Source of the DNA: Bacteroidales bacterium
GTDB lineage: Bacteria; Bacteroidota; Bacteroidia; Bacteroidales; UBA932
Direction of reading: 5' to 3'
NCBI GenBank assembly: GCA_017938925.1
Contig: JAGBAO010000013.1
Location: forward strand, 289,037-353,036
DNA length: 64,000 bases
A program made the translations under genes and the position numbers. Positions 48,408-58,328 of this stretch are shown here, piece by piece. The notes under the pieces are model-generated. The model saw nothing but the letters and a program-made list of their open reading frames with translations, searched no databases and was not told the DNA's origin. How positions within the stretch are numbered: position 1 is the first letter of the stretch; every line of letters begins with the position of its first letter.

Positions 48408-50402
48408 TCAATTCTGCGTGATACGAGCCACGAAGCCTCCGGCTGGAGCCATGCTTACATTCAGGACATCCTTTCTTGAAACCTTCCTCATTTCACGTAC
48501 ATAATGCTCCGGACTTACATCCGCATCCTCCGCATCCCTGAAGATTTCCATATTCAGATCCTTTCCACTGAGGAAATCCAGTTTCACCTCTGCCGAATAT
48601 GGCTCTCGCCCGCAGATTCCGCTCACCCACCATTCCTGTCCGGACCTTCTCGCTATTATGATATGGGAATCGATCCCGGCATCCAGAACACGGGTCTCGT
48701 CCCATACGGTAGGCATATCACCTATCAGTTCCAGACTTGCACGATTCTCCTCAGATGCCGCATACCTTGTCGGGCTGTCGCAGGCACAATGGAAGGGGCT
48801 GTAGGTTACATGAAACAGAGCTAACTGCTGGCATCTTGTACCTATGCTGGCCTCTTCCTTCACTACGGGCGCATCCAGAGGTCTGTTGACCATCGCTCCT
48901 GGAGTGAGGTCAGCCGGACCGGCCAGAGACCTGATGAACGGGAACTGGAGGTTATATGTAACCATATCATAGTTTCCGTAACCGATTATCTTGTATTCCA
49001 TTCCGCGCACACCCTCAAACGTCAGCACATTCGGATAAGTCCTGTTGAAGCCTGAAGGCTTGGAGCATCCGTGGAAATCCACCACCAGTCCGTATTTCGC
49101 CGCCATGGCTGCACTGGCCTCCATCCTTTCGACCATCCTCTGGTTGTCATGGTCCCAGAAGTCTATCTTGAAACCGGCCACTCCCATTTCGGAGTATTCC
49201 TTGCACAGGGCCTCCATATCATGAGCAGAGAACAGCGAGGCACCGCACCAGAGCACGATTCCGACTCCCTTGTCTGCGGCATACTTCACAAGTTCGGGAA
49301 GACGTACAGGCTCGCGCCATTCCATCTTGTCCGTCCTGTAGGTTCCCCAGCCTCCGTCAAGCATATAATACGGCACCCCGCACTCAGCAGCCACATCTAT
49401 GAACTTCTGATAGTCTTCGAATTTCATCGTCCAGCCACCCTTGCCGACACCGTTCCAGTTGTTCCAATAGTCCCAAACGGCGGTTCCGGGACGGATCCAG
49501 GACACATCCTCAACCCGCGAAGGTGCTGCAAGCCTGTAAACCATATCATTGTTCAGAAGATCCGCATCATTCTTTCCCACACATATAATCCTCCATGGAA
49601 GGCTGCGGGGTCCGTCGATTCGTGCAATATCCTCAGCATATTCCATTATATAATGAGTCTGATGTCCCTTGCGCGGATACATCTTTTCCGGATAGTTGGA
49701 GAACGATGCCTTCAGGGAATGTTCCTTCTCCCCTCTGCCAAGGAACATTCCGGGATATCCGAGGGCATCGGATTCCGCGATGACCATCCTCACATTCTCC
49801 CCTTTCACAAGAACCGGAGAATAATAAAGCTTGTCAGATGGGAACTCCGAGAGATCCAGAGAGGTGTACATTGCCTCAAAGGTGCACTGCCACGGATCAG
49901 TCTTATGGGAGAACCTGGCGTTTGCAGCAAGGGAAGGCATATCTTCCGCGAAATTGAACTGAGCTGTCTCTTCAAGGATTCTGAACGGCTCGTCTCTTTT
50001 GGTCACGAACCTCCAGGCGACACCTTCATCATAGACACGGAATTCCACATCATAGTCGCTTCCGAAGTCAAGAAGCAGGGACGAATATCTGTCAGACACC
50101 TGGCTCTTTGTATAGAACTGAGCCTGAATCACCGACCTGACAGACTTGCGTGATGCCTTCACCAGCTCGTGAGTGCCATCCCAGCTGCTTCCATCTCCAA
50201 GGGTCAGGGCGATCCGGGAGTCATCGATCAGGGATTTCCCGTCATACGAAAGGCTGTAGTACAGGCCATCTTCCACCGACACGGTACATTCCAGGTTCCT
50301 GTCAGGAGACTTCACAAGAAAGTCCTTGGCCGAGACGCTGACCGGAAATACCGCAAAGAGGATTACCGCAGCTGAAGATATTATATGGACAATGTTCTTC
50401 AT
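48408..50402 (-). CDS. GH97 glycosidase, alpha-galactosidase type
   Basis: A 664-residue secreted enzyme with signal peptide ending SVSAKD. It is a paralog of the GH97 half of the next gene, with the same landmarks: FHGCSKPSGFNRTYPN, YMLDGGWG, and FKIDFWDHDNQ with the candidate nucleophile Asp of retaining GH97 enzymes. The length is typical for single-domain GH97. Its ATG overlaps the stop of the DUF1735 gene by one base (TGATG). The pair probably arose by tandem duplication, after or before which one copy gained the esterase. Confidence 0.92.
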   Translation of the reverse strand: MKNIVHIISSAAVILFAVFPVSVSAKDFLVKSPDRNLECTVSVEDGLYYSLSYDGKSLIDDSRIALTLGDGSSWDGTHELVKASRKSVRSVIQAQFYTKSQVSDRYSSLLLDFGSDYDVEFRVYDEGVAWRFVTKRDEPFRILEETAQFNFAEDMPSLAANARFSHKTDPWQCTFEAMYTSLDLSEFPSDKLYYSPVLVKGENVRMVIAESDALGYPGMFLGRGEKEHSLKASFSNYPEKMYPRKGHQTHYIMEYAEDIARIDGPRSLPWRIICVGKNDADLLNNDMVYRLAAPSRVEDVSWIRPGTAVWDYWNNWNGVGKGGWTMKFEDYQKFIDVAAECGVPYYMLDGGWGTYRTDKMEWREPVRLPELVKYAADKGVGIVLWCGASLFSAHDMEALCKEYSEMGVAGFKIDFWDHDNQRMVERMEASAAMAAKYGLVVDFHGCSKPSGFNRTYPNVLTFEGVRGMEYKIIGYGNYDMVTYNLQFPFIRSLAGPADLTPGAMVNRPLDAPVVKEEASIGTRCQQLALFHVTYSPFHCACDSPTRYAASEENRASLELIGDMPTVWDETRVLDAGIDSHIIIARRSGQEWWVSGICGREPYSAEVKLDFLSGKDLNMEIFRDAEDADVSPEHYVREMRKVSRKDVLNVSMAPAGGFVARITQN

Positions 50403-51997
50403 CAGATTCCGTATAAGCCAAATTCACTGATCGAGAAATACGCCATATTGTAGGTCGCGCGGCTTGCTGAAGGATTGTTGAACCAGAGGTCCTGGTTTGC
50501 CTGGAAACATCCCGGAGTGGCCACCCTGACCTTTCCATCCTTTACATCATATTTTGCCTTGTCCACCCTGAAACGCAGCTTTGTGAAAGACTTGTCCGCC
50601 ACATAAACCTCCGACACAAAATCCTTGTCGAGTTCCAGCGGCAGCCCGTCAACATCATCAAGCAGTCTGGCCACTGTGGTCCACTCGGTATATTCCCCTC
50701 CGTTCACATCTATGAATATTCCTCTCGGACAGGAATTGTCCAATTCATACTGATTCTTCGTAGTTGAATAAGAGATATAGAACTTACGCATTTCCTTGCC
50801 CAGATCCACATCAAACCAATAACCAGGAGGAGTTGTCACCGAAGGATCGTCGGTAGGCCATGTCCTGGCAGAAGGTTCTCCCACATATTGTCTCCAGGAA
50901 GACCAGAAAGTCGTGCGTTTTCCGTCAAGAAGGTTTGCGAAATCATTGTTCTTCTGACCGCAGTTATCGGTGGAAGTCAGATTGCCGTCATGTCCTTTAT
51001 AAGTATCAGGTCTTACTGCCTGTCCATGGGTGCTTGAGAACATGTCAGCAGTCAGGAGAATCTGATCAAGCGCGAGCTCCACAAGGACGGTCTGACCGTT
51101 ACCGAGCACTATATCGGAATCAGAGCATTCCGACAGTTCAAGAGGAAGGAAATAAGAATATGCCTTGTCCACCGCAGATTTCACGATTCCCACCTCCACA
51201 TTATCTGTCACGACCGATTCGCCCTCGACATAGGTCAGAAGTTTCTCGGGCATGAGAAGAGCTTCTTTAGGGATGAGAGCATAATCTACTGCGGAAGTAT
51301 CGTTATATTGAGCAAGAAGTTCCTCAGCATCAGCACTATAGACGACCTTGCAGGTCAAATCCATCGGAATCACATCCACATTCTCAAGCTTTGCCGCCAC
51401 ATCGAAATATGCTATATCGTCTGATACAAGAAGACTCTGGCTCTGAGCCGTAAACGAAAGTACGAGCTCGGAGAGAGATGAAATCCTGTAGAAGATGACA
51501 TTCTTGCCGGGATTGACAACGGTGGTTTCATCCAGCGCCACGACCTCAAGAGGTAGCGCATATACCAGAGAGTCCGGTTTGTCTGCAAAAACATCCACCA
51601 TTGCCTTCGGATGGAAGGTGACGCGCCCTGTCTTCCAGGTCTCCCCTGATGCAAACGGGAACGAGGTCTCGCTGATGGTGTATGTCGATTCAGGAAGAAG
51701 CTTATAGGCGGTAGCCTCCGGAATGCTGTAGAGCGAATCAAGTCTCTCCTGAGTCATCACGTCAAGCCGGCAGTCAGCAGCAAGAGCAGGATCCGAGCCA
51801 GCCTTGCATATAGTGAAATCCTTGACACATATGGCATTGGTAAACACATCAAACTCATCCTTTCCGCTTTCCTTGAAATAGACCACCTTATGATATTCCT
51901 CAGGGAAAAGGCCTTCATAGTTTACTTCAGGCTTCTCGTTACAGGACATCGCTGTCAAAACTGCGAGCCCAAGAATCATATATATTGTTCTTTTCAT
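50402..51997 (-). CDS. DUF1735 surface glycan-binding lipoprotein
   Basis: A 531-residue lipoprotein with lipobox TAMSC. The N-terminal part has DUF1735 character: VNYEGLFPEEYHKVVYF, YKLLPESTYTIS, VYALPLEVV and a repeated second unit with KEALLMPEKLLTYVEGES. The C-terminal 200 residues (THGQAV, NLLDGKRTTFWSSWR and SISEFGLYG) are a discoidin-like (F5/8 type C) fold that binds sugars in related proteins. Directly following SusD, it is the likely surface glycan-binding protein of the locus. Confidence 0.87.
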   Translation of the reverse strand: MKRTIYMILGLAVLTAMSCNEKPEVNYEGLFPEEYHKVVYFKESGKDEFDVFTNAICVKDFTICKAGSDPALAADCRLDVMTQERLDSLYSIPEATAYKLLPESTYTISETSFPFASGETWKTGRVTFHPKAMVDVFADKPDSLVYALPLEVVALDETTVVNPGKNVIFYRISSLSELVLSFTAQSQSLLVSDDIAYFDVAAKLENVDVIPMDLTCKVVYSADAEELLAQYNDTSAVDYALIPKEALLMPEKLLTYVEGESVVTDNVEVGIVKSAVDKAYSYFLPLELSECSDSDIVLGNGQTVLVELALDQILLTADMFSSTHGQAVRPDTYKGHDGNLTSTDNCGQKNNDFANLLDGKRTTFWSSWRQYVGEPSARTWPTDDPSVTTPPGYWFDVDLGKEMRKFYISYSTTKNQYELDNSCPRGIFIDVNGGEYTEWTTVARLLDDVDGLPLELDKDFVSEVYVADKSFTKLRFRVDKAKYDVKDGKVRVATPGCFQANQDLWFNNPSASRATYNMAYFSISEFGLYGI

Positions 51998-52018
51998 CTT
52001 TCAACGTAAATTTATTGA

Positions 52019-53947
52019 TTAATACCCCGGTGCCTGAACCATCTGAGGGTTGGAATAGAGTTCATCTATATATACCGGATACAGATACATCCTGTCGTCC
52101 CACTGGAAAGGCTGGCTGATCTTTGTCCTGACATTGAACTCCTCGAAAGTCGGATCATATTTTTCTTCAACGTTCAGTCCTTCACGAGCACCTGCCTTGA
52201 GCTGCTGCGGTGCTGTCTTCCAACGACGGAGGTCCCATCTGCGCTGGCCTTCTCCCCAGAGTTCGATGAATCTTTCGTTCCTCACCCAGTCGATCAGCTC
52301 CAGTCCGGATTTCTCCACCATCTCCTTTGTCAGATCCGGCACTCCTGCCCTGTTGCGGATTACGTTAAGGTCAGCAAGGGCCTCATCCACATGACCGAGT
52401 TCTGCATGACACTCTGCACGGTTGAGATAAAGTTCCGCAAGACGGATGTACGGCACGAGATAGTTCACATTGCTTCCGCTTGCTCCGTTGTTCGAAGTGT
52501 ATTTCAGCTCAGGCTCCACCCATTTCTTGCCAAGGAATCCAGTCACGGAGTAGTTTCTGTTGGCATTCGGGCTGTATCCCTGAGCGGAAGAACTCTTCAT
52601 ATTGAGAGTGAGTGGCTGGCCATTAACGAGCATTGACAGATAGTCTCCCCCATCGAATCCCAGCCATGCATAGAAACGTGGCTCACGTCCGACACAGAGT
52701 TTCGTGATGTCCGGGCGGCCTGCCACCTCGGCAGACTGAAGCCACTCGTCCTTGTCGTACCACTCTGCATCATAGCCCGGTATAGTTCCCTTGTCTGTAT
52801 AGAAGTGCTCCATGGTGTAGAGAGTCGGAGCACAGAGGGAATATCCTCCTACCCAGGCTCCGTTCTGCTGTATGACGGATCTCGGAATATATGACAGCGC
52901 AGCACCCTGGATGTTGTTGTTCCAGCGGAAGCCGAGGATATATTCCTCATTTCCCTCAGAAGGAAGGGAATTGCACAGGAAGCTCATCAGCTGGACATGT
53001 TTCTGAAAATCCTTATCATTCTCTTTTCCTGGAATGTACAGATCCTTGAGCGTGCTGGCTCTTGTAGGGATGTCATCGATGGTCATGAGTCTGATCTTTC
53101 CGGTAGTAGTGGCAAAATTGATAGCCGAATCTGCTGCCGCAAGCGCTGTTTCCCACTTGGTGACGTCTTTTGTCTTGCTGACCAGTTCAAGTCCGTAGCC
53201 CGGAGTCTCGAAGTTCACGTTCTTCCAGTCCTTATAAGGGAAACCACCGTTCCAGAGATCGGACGCGGCAAGAAGGAGCACACGCGATTTGAGTGCATGA
53301 CACATCGTGGATGTGGCACGGCTCCACTCATCAGCGATTCTGGTGGCAGGAAGTTCTGCAGCAGCCTCGTCAAGATACCTGCAGATAAAGTCTACCACAT
53401 AATCAAAATGGCTTCTTCCCGGAATTTCCTCCTTAGGGGTATCTGTAGGAATGAACCAGTCGATGACAGGACAAGGTCCGTACTGTTCAAGCACTCTGAA
53501 ATGCATATAGGCAACTATGAACTTGCACTCGGCAAGATACTCTGCCTTCATCTCAGGAGTCACTCCGAGAGGCTCTGAATCAGTGAGTTGCTGACGGAAG
53601 AGGTTCACATATCCGATGGCCCTATAGGTTCCCTTCCATGTTTCGTCATTTCCCGTCCAGACAGTGGATGAATTGAGCTGGTTGTAGGCGATGACCTGTC
53701 CGAAACTGTTCAGGATCTGAGGTTCCACACGCTCGTCAGTATCGCAGAGATAGTCTATTCTCGGGAGATACGGAATCTCACCATAACATGCATATAGAAA
53801 ACGGAGCACTGCATCCGCATCCCTCATGCTGTCGTCAAGGTCTGCCTGTTCCGGGGGAACCACATCAAGATAGTTGCAGCTCTGCACAAAGGCCAGCGGC
53901 AGTAGTCCCAGTGAAATAATAAGTCTGTATAATCTGTTTTTCATCAT
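52019..53947 (-). CDS. SusD/RagB-type starch-binding outer-membrane lipoprotein
   Basis: A 642-residue SusD-like lipoprotein with lipobox VQSC and NYLDVVPPEQADLDD straight after, which is the family hallmark. The tetratricopeptide-like scaffold is visible, as is the C-terminal RAECHAELGHVDEALADLN, IRNRAGVP, ELWGEGQRRWDLRRW and a closing PVYIDELYSNPQMVQAPGY. It caps the SusC channel and binds the incoming glycan. It lies 9 bases after susC. Confidence 0.95.
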   Translation of the reverse strand: MMKNRLYRLIISLGLLPLAFVQSCNYLDVVPPEQADLDDSMRDADAVLRFLYACYGEIPYLPRIDYLCDTDERVEPQILNSFGQVIAYNQLNSSTVWTGNDETWKGTYRAIGYVNLFRQQLTDSEPLGVTPEMKAEYLAECKFIVAYMHFRVLEQYGPCPVIDWFIPTDTPKEEIPGRSHFDYVVDFICRYLDEAAAELPATRIADEWSRATSTMCHALKSRVLLLAASDLWNGGFPYKDWKNVNFETPGYGLELVSKTKDVTKWETALAAADSAINFATTTGKIRLMTIDDIPTRASTLKDLYIPGKENDKDFQKHVQLMSFLCNSLPSEGNEEYILGFRWNNNIQGAALSYIPRSVIQQNGAWVGGYSLCAPTLYTMEHFYTDKGTIPGYDAEWYDKDEWLQSAEVAGRPDITKLCVGREPRFYAWLGFDGGDYLSMLVNGQPLTLNMKSSSAQGYSPNANRNYSVTGFLGKKWVEPELKYTSNNGASGSNVNYLVPYIRLAELYLNRAECHAELGHVDEALADLNVIRNRAGVPDLTKEMVEKSGLELIDWVRNERFIELWGEGQRRWDLRRWKTAPQQLKAGAREGLNVEEKYDPTFEEFNVRTKISQPFQWDDRMYLYPVYIDELYSNPQMVQAPGY

Positions 53948-53956
53948 CTGTTTCTT

Positions 53957-56900
53957 TTAGAAGTTCAACTGCACGCCGATATTGAATGTACGCGACAACG
54001 GATAGGAATTATAGTTAAGTTCCGGATCCCAGAGCTTGAACGGACTCCAGACCGCAATATTGTCTCCATTAAGGAAGACCCTGCAATGAGGGAAACGGTA
54101 TCCGAGTTCAAGGGTCTTGAACCTGAGGTAGCTTCCGTTTCTCATCCAGTAGGAGCTCTCGACAATATTGTTTGCCACCTGACTGTTGGTCACACCCAGA
54201 CGAGGATATCTCGCAGCCGGGTTCGGATTTGCTTCCGACCAGTAATCTTCAGCTATAAAGGACATAAGGTTTCGTTCTCCATATGAAGCATCCGAGAAGA
54301 AAGGCGAGATTCCGCTGATCATGATGGTACGCTGTGCAGCTCCATTGAAGAAGACTCCCACATCCAGCTTCTTCCAGGTGATGTTGAGGCCGAATCCATA
54401 CTGGATCCTCGGCACCTTGCCATAATCGGAAATTATGACCATATCATCCTCAGTGATCATTCCGTCTCCGCTTACATCCCTGTATTTGATATCTCCCGGC
54501 ATGACTTCACTGCCAAGGTTCTGCTCCGGAGAATTCTTTATCTCCTCATATGAAGAGAACAGTCCTTCAGCAATATATCCCATGGTATGGCTGAGCGGCT
54601 GACCGGTCAGAGACTTCCATACATACGGGTAGTCCGGTTCGTCGATATTCACATATTTGTTTCGGTTGTAGGTGAAGTTACCACGCAGATCGATGATGAA
54701 GTCCTTGAAGAGTTCCTTCTTCCAGTTGAGGGAGAGTTCCACTCCCCAGTTGTCCACTTCACCGATATTGCTCCATGGCACTGCCGAACCATATCCCATG
54801 ATGTCCGGCCACGAAGCACGCTTCATCAGGATGTCATATCTGTGGTCATAGAAATAGTCGAATGTTATGTCGAGCTGTTCGAAGAATGTCAGGTCCACTC
54901 CGATATCAAGCTTGCGGACCTTCTCCCATGTGGCACCGGCCACGGCATAGGCGCTGACCTTAGGTCCCTGAAGGAAGGATCCATATGAGCCGTATCCGGT
55001 CTGGAATCCTGTTCCGTTCTTCAGTCCCACCGTGTCAAGATACAGGAAATGGGCTGCGCCATTGTCCAGACCTGTCTCATCACTTCCCACAAGTCCGTAT
55101 GATCCTCTTATCTTGAAATAATCCACTGCACCCTTGAGTGAATTCCAGAACGGTTCCTCGCTGACCACCCATCCGAGGGACATGGCCGGGAAGAACTCGA
55201 AACGGTCTCCTCTGGCAAGACGCTCAGTTCCGTTATATCCGAAGTTAAGTTCGGCCAGATAACGATGGCGGTAATCATATGTGAAACGTCCCGAGAAACC
55301 CTGGTTCCTGTTAGGATATATGCTTGAGCGATATTCCCTCTGCATATACATGAGCATTCCCGTCACATAATGCTTTCCTCCGAAGACCCTGTTATAGTCT
55401 ATGCGGGCATCTATATATAAGGTACTGTTGTTCTGCTTTGTGATCTGCGAATCGCTCACATACTCTGTTCCTGAAGTGCCGACCCTCTCAAACACGAGGT
55501 TATCATCCGTGGATGCGTCAAGCACGCGATAGTAATACGGTTCGAGCGTCTGGGTATAATATGATGAAGCATAGGACTTGAAGTTCACCAGCGCAGTCAC
55601 TGAAAGACCTTCCGTGATGAAATCCAGGAGCTGATTGATCTTCAAGGTGGTATTAAGAGTGCTGCTGTTCTGTTCCTTGAACGACTTGCACATCTCCGCA
55701 TAAGGGTTGATGAGTCTGGTCGAACCCTCAGTGAGCCATTCCGATCCGTATCTTACATGTGTGTCACCCTCCTGAGCCGGATAGAACGCAGGGAAATTTA
55801 TCGGATTGGCAAGATAGGTATATCTGAACAGTTCCGAGGTGCTTGTTCCGGGGCCCTTGAAGCGTCCGATCTGGGCATTCATCTTCAGGTCCACCTTTGT
55901 CGTATTGGTCAGCTTGTATGAAATGTTGTTCTGGAAGACATACAGCCAACGGTTGATGTTGTTGTCAAAAGAATGGGTCTGAGGCACCTTGAGAAGACCT
56001 GTGTCATGGTTGGCCTGCAGGCCGAGATAGTAGGTCACACGGGATCCTCCACCCTGGACATTCACATTGGCTCTCTGGTTCATGGTCATCTTCTTGAACA
56101 TGAGGTCCTGCCAGTCCACATCCGGTGCGAGATATGGGGAGGTACCCGCACGGGTGAGGTCGATCAGATAGGAATCGAACTTAGGAGTCGCATCCGGAGT
56201 TCTGGTCAGCTGAGCCTCGTTATATATCTCCATCCAGGTCGCACCATCGACATAGTCCACCATATTCATCGGCTGAAGGAAGGAGTTTTCCAGGGTCACA
56301 TTGACTTTCGCCTTTGAGTTCATCGTACCATCCTTTGTTGTGACTATCATCACACCATTGGCTCCACGCGCACCATAGATTGCTGTTGCCGAGGCATCTT
56401 TCAGGATGGAAAAGCTTTCGATGGATTCGGAAGGGATATTATCAAGGTCACTTGTAGAAATCTCCACTCCGTCAAGAATGATGAGCGGGGTGGCACGACC
56501 TCCGAATGTGCTGATGCCTCGGATGTAGAATTCAGAACTGCTTCCCGGTTCACCGGAGGTGGTCATGGAGATCACACCGGCGAGTTTTCCAGCGAAACTG
56601 CTTGACAGAGAAGAAGTCGGAGCCCTCAGTTGATCGCCCTTGATTGCTGTCACCGAACCGGTTACCGATACCTTCTTCTGAGTTCCAGCTCCGATCACTA
56701 TCACCTCACTGAGCATCTCAGTGTCCGGAGTCAAGGCTACATCCACCATACCCTGATCAGTGATATACAAGATCTGGTCCTTATATCCGAGGTAGCTCAC
56801 GACAAGCTCGCAGCTCTTGCCGGAGAAAGAAATCGTAAATGCTCCGTCCACGTCCGTGACAGTTCCGTCATTGGTTCCTTTGACAAATACGCCTGCTCCA

Positions 56901-57298
56901 ATCACCGGCTGTCCATCGTTACTGTCGGTCACAAATCCGGTCACTACGCGTTTTCGGCCTTTCTGACTCTGTGCAACCGGTTCTCTTGAAGAATCCGTCT
57001 TGAGCATGACCTCATTTCCTTTGATCTGCCAACTCACTCCGGTTCCCTCAAACAAAGCATTCAGTACCGTCTCAATATCTCCGTTCACATCCATATCCTT
57101 CGCCTTCAAGGCAGAGATGTCGGATGCATTGTAAAGAAAGGTCCAGTCAGTTCCTTTCTCAATCTGCCTGATCGCCTCGACAGCGGTCAAATTCCTTCCC
57201 TTGACACTTATCTGAGCAAGCAGATCGGATGTGTTCAAGGCAAAGAGCAGAATCATGCAGCCCTTCATGACTGCACTCAATAAACCTGTCATTTTCAT
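53957..57298 (-). CDS. SusC/RagA-type TonB-dependent transporter with STN domain
   Basis: A 1113-residue outer-membrane transporter. After the signal peptide (ending LLAQI) comes an STN signalling domain (about 30-95), then a carboxypeptidase-regulatory-like domain (about 115-205), the plug with GARGANGVMIVTTKDG, and the 22-stranded barrel ending in Phe (FNIGVQLNF). The STN domain is the part that contacts a FecR-type anti-sigma factor, which is encoded just upstream together with the sigma factor, so uptake of the substrate should induce the locus. Confidence 0.95.
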   Translation of the reverse strand: MKMTGLLSAVMKGCMILLFALNTSDLLAQISVKGRNLTAVEAIRQIEKGTDWTFLYNASDISALKAKDMDVNGDIETVLNALFEGTGVSWQIKGNEVMLKTDSSREPVAQSQKGRKRVVTGFVTDSNDGQPVIGAGVFVKGTNDGTVTDVDGAFTISFSGKSCELVVSYLGYKDQILYITDQGMVDVALTPDTEMLSEVIVIGAGTQKKVSVTGSVTAIKGDQLRAPTSSLSSSFAGKLAGVISMTTSGEPGSSSEFYIRGISTFGGRATPLIILDGVEISTSDLDNIPSESIESFSILKDASATAIYGARGANGVMIVTTKDGTMNSKAKVNVTLENSFLQPMNMVDYVDGATWMEIYNEAQLTRTPDATPKFDSYLIDLTRAGTSPYLAPDVDWQDLMFKKMTMNQRANVNVQGGGSRVTYYLGLQANHDTGLLKVPQTHSFDNNINRWLYVFQNNISYKLTNTTKVDLKMNAQIGRFKGPGTSTSELFRYTYLANPINFPAFYPAQEGDTHVRYGSEWLTEGSTRLINPYAEMCKSFKEQNSSTLNTTLKINQLLDFITEGLSVTALVNFKSYASSYYTQTLEPYYYRVLDASTDDNLVFERVGTSGTEYVSDSQITKQNNSTLYIDARIDYNRVFGGKHYVTGMLMYMQREYRSSIYPNRNQGFSGRFTYDYRHRYLAELNFGYNGTERLARGDRFEFFPAMSLGWVVSEEPFWNSLKGAVDYFKIRGSYGLVGSDETGLDNGAAHFLYLDTVGLKNGTGFQTGYGSYGSFLQGPKVSAYAVAGATWEKVRKLDIGVDLTFFEQLDITFDYFYDHRYDILMKRASWPDIMGYGSAVPWSNIGEVDNWGVELSLNWKKELFKDFIIDLRGNFTYNRNKYVNIDEPDYPYVWKSLTGQPLSHTMGYIAEGLFSSYEEIKNSPEQNLGSEVMPGDIKYRDVSGDGMITEDDMVIISDYGKVPRIQYGFGLNITWKKLDVGVFFNGAAQRTIMISGISPFFSDASYGERNLMSFIAEDYWSEANPNPAARYPRLGVTNSQVANNIVESSYWMRNGSYLRFKTLELGYRFPHCRVFLNGDNIAVWSPFKLWDPELNYNSYPLSRTFNIGVQLNF

Positions 57299-57331
57299 CT
57301 TGTATGGTTATCAGTTGTTAATAATTCCTTC

Positions 57332-58222
57332 TTAGTCAATCAGGCGATACAGTTCACCTTCAGCCACATATCTTATATCGAAGACATAGCATATCTTGTC
57401 CAGGACAGTCTTGAGGGATTCATCATATCCGATGATTCCCGTAAGGGTCTTTCCGCTCCTGAGGACATCAGAGCTGTCGAATGTCACGTTATACCTCCAC
57501 GTAAGAAATTCCGTCAGCTGGTCCAGACTGACTGCATCCATCTTGTAACTTCCCTCACACCAGCAGATGTTCCGCGAAGTCTCGCTGACAAGGATCGAAT
57601 CATCGGATGTATTATAGACTATCTTCTGCGAAGGCTTCAGAGTCACCACATTTTCCGTCCTGGTGGACACGAAGTCCACTTTACCGTTATAGAGAGTGAC
57701 GGCTATATTCTCAGGCGTATCCTGCTTCACACTGAAACAGGTTCCTTTGACCTCGACATAAGAATCCTTCAGATTGACCTTGAAATTACGGCCATCCCGT
57801 TTTGTAACCTCAAAGGTCGAGTTACCTTCCAGCCACACCTGCCTGTCGTCCAGGAAATTTTCATTGAAGCGCATCCGGCTTCCTTTCTCCATCCAGACCT
57901 TTGTTCCATCCGGCAATGTCTGGACATTGCCGTTCGAAGCGATCCAGACATATTCCTTATCTGTGAGGACAGACTCATTGTGCTGCCAGAGGGCATATCC
58001 CGCCAGAGCGACCAGCACCAAAGATGCTGCGACAGCAACAGCTGTACTCCAACGGACCACGACACTCCTGCGTCTGTTTTCCCGGATGCTTAGAGAGACA
58101 TTACGCCATATCCTCTCCCGTGCAGGCACATCCTCCTTGCCGGGATTCATAGAAAAAGCATCCCACTGCTGTTTCAGATAGGATATGAAATCTCCTTTTC
58201 CCGATTTCTGATTTGTATTCAT
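57332..58222 (-). CDS. FecR-type anti-sigma factor
   Basis: A 296-residue inner-membrane protein. The cytoplasmic N-terminal part (about 1-57) binds the sigma factor; one membrane helix lies at about 60-82; the periplasmic part holds the FecR domain (LPDGTKVWMEKGSRMRF, VWLEGNSTFEV, VKGTCFSVK) and the C-terminal secretin-like module (LTEFLTWRYNVTF, LKTVLDKICYVF). It carries the signal from the SusC STN domain to the sigma factor. Unusually, the cognate sigma gene is not adjacent: an esterase gene and a hairpin lie between them. It is 33 bases upstream of susC. Confidence 0.93.
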   Translation of the reverse strand: MNTNQKSGKGDFISYLKQQWDAFSMNPGKEDVPARERIWRNVSLSIRENRRRSVVVRWSTAVAVAASLVLVALAGYALWQHNESVLTDKEYVWIASNGNVQTLPDGTKVWMEKGSRMRFNENFLDDRQVWLEGNSTFEVTKRDGRNFKVNLKDSYVEVKGTCFSVKQDTPENIAVTLYNGKVDFVSTRTENVVTLKPSQKIVYNTSDDSILVSETSRNICWCEGSYKMDAVSLDQLTEFLTWRYNVTFDSSDVLRSGKTLTGIIGYDESLKTVLDKICYVFDIRYVAEGELYRLID

Positions 58223-58328
58223 ATTTATAAATATTTATTTTTTCCTTCTGTTCCTACTGACAGAAACATTCCATCAGCACAGGATATCGTCATAAATACC
58301 CTTCTGAGCGGCTATACACTACACGCAA

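Noticed and set aside
49071-50153. 360-residue plus-strand frame
   Set aside because: Antisense to GH97, which has all catalytic landmarks.
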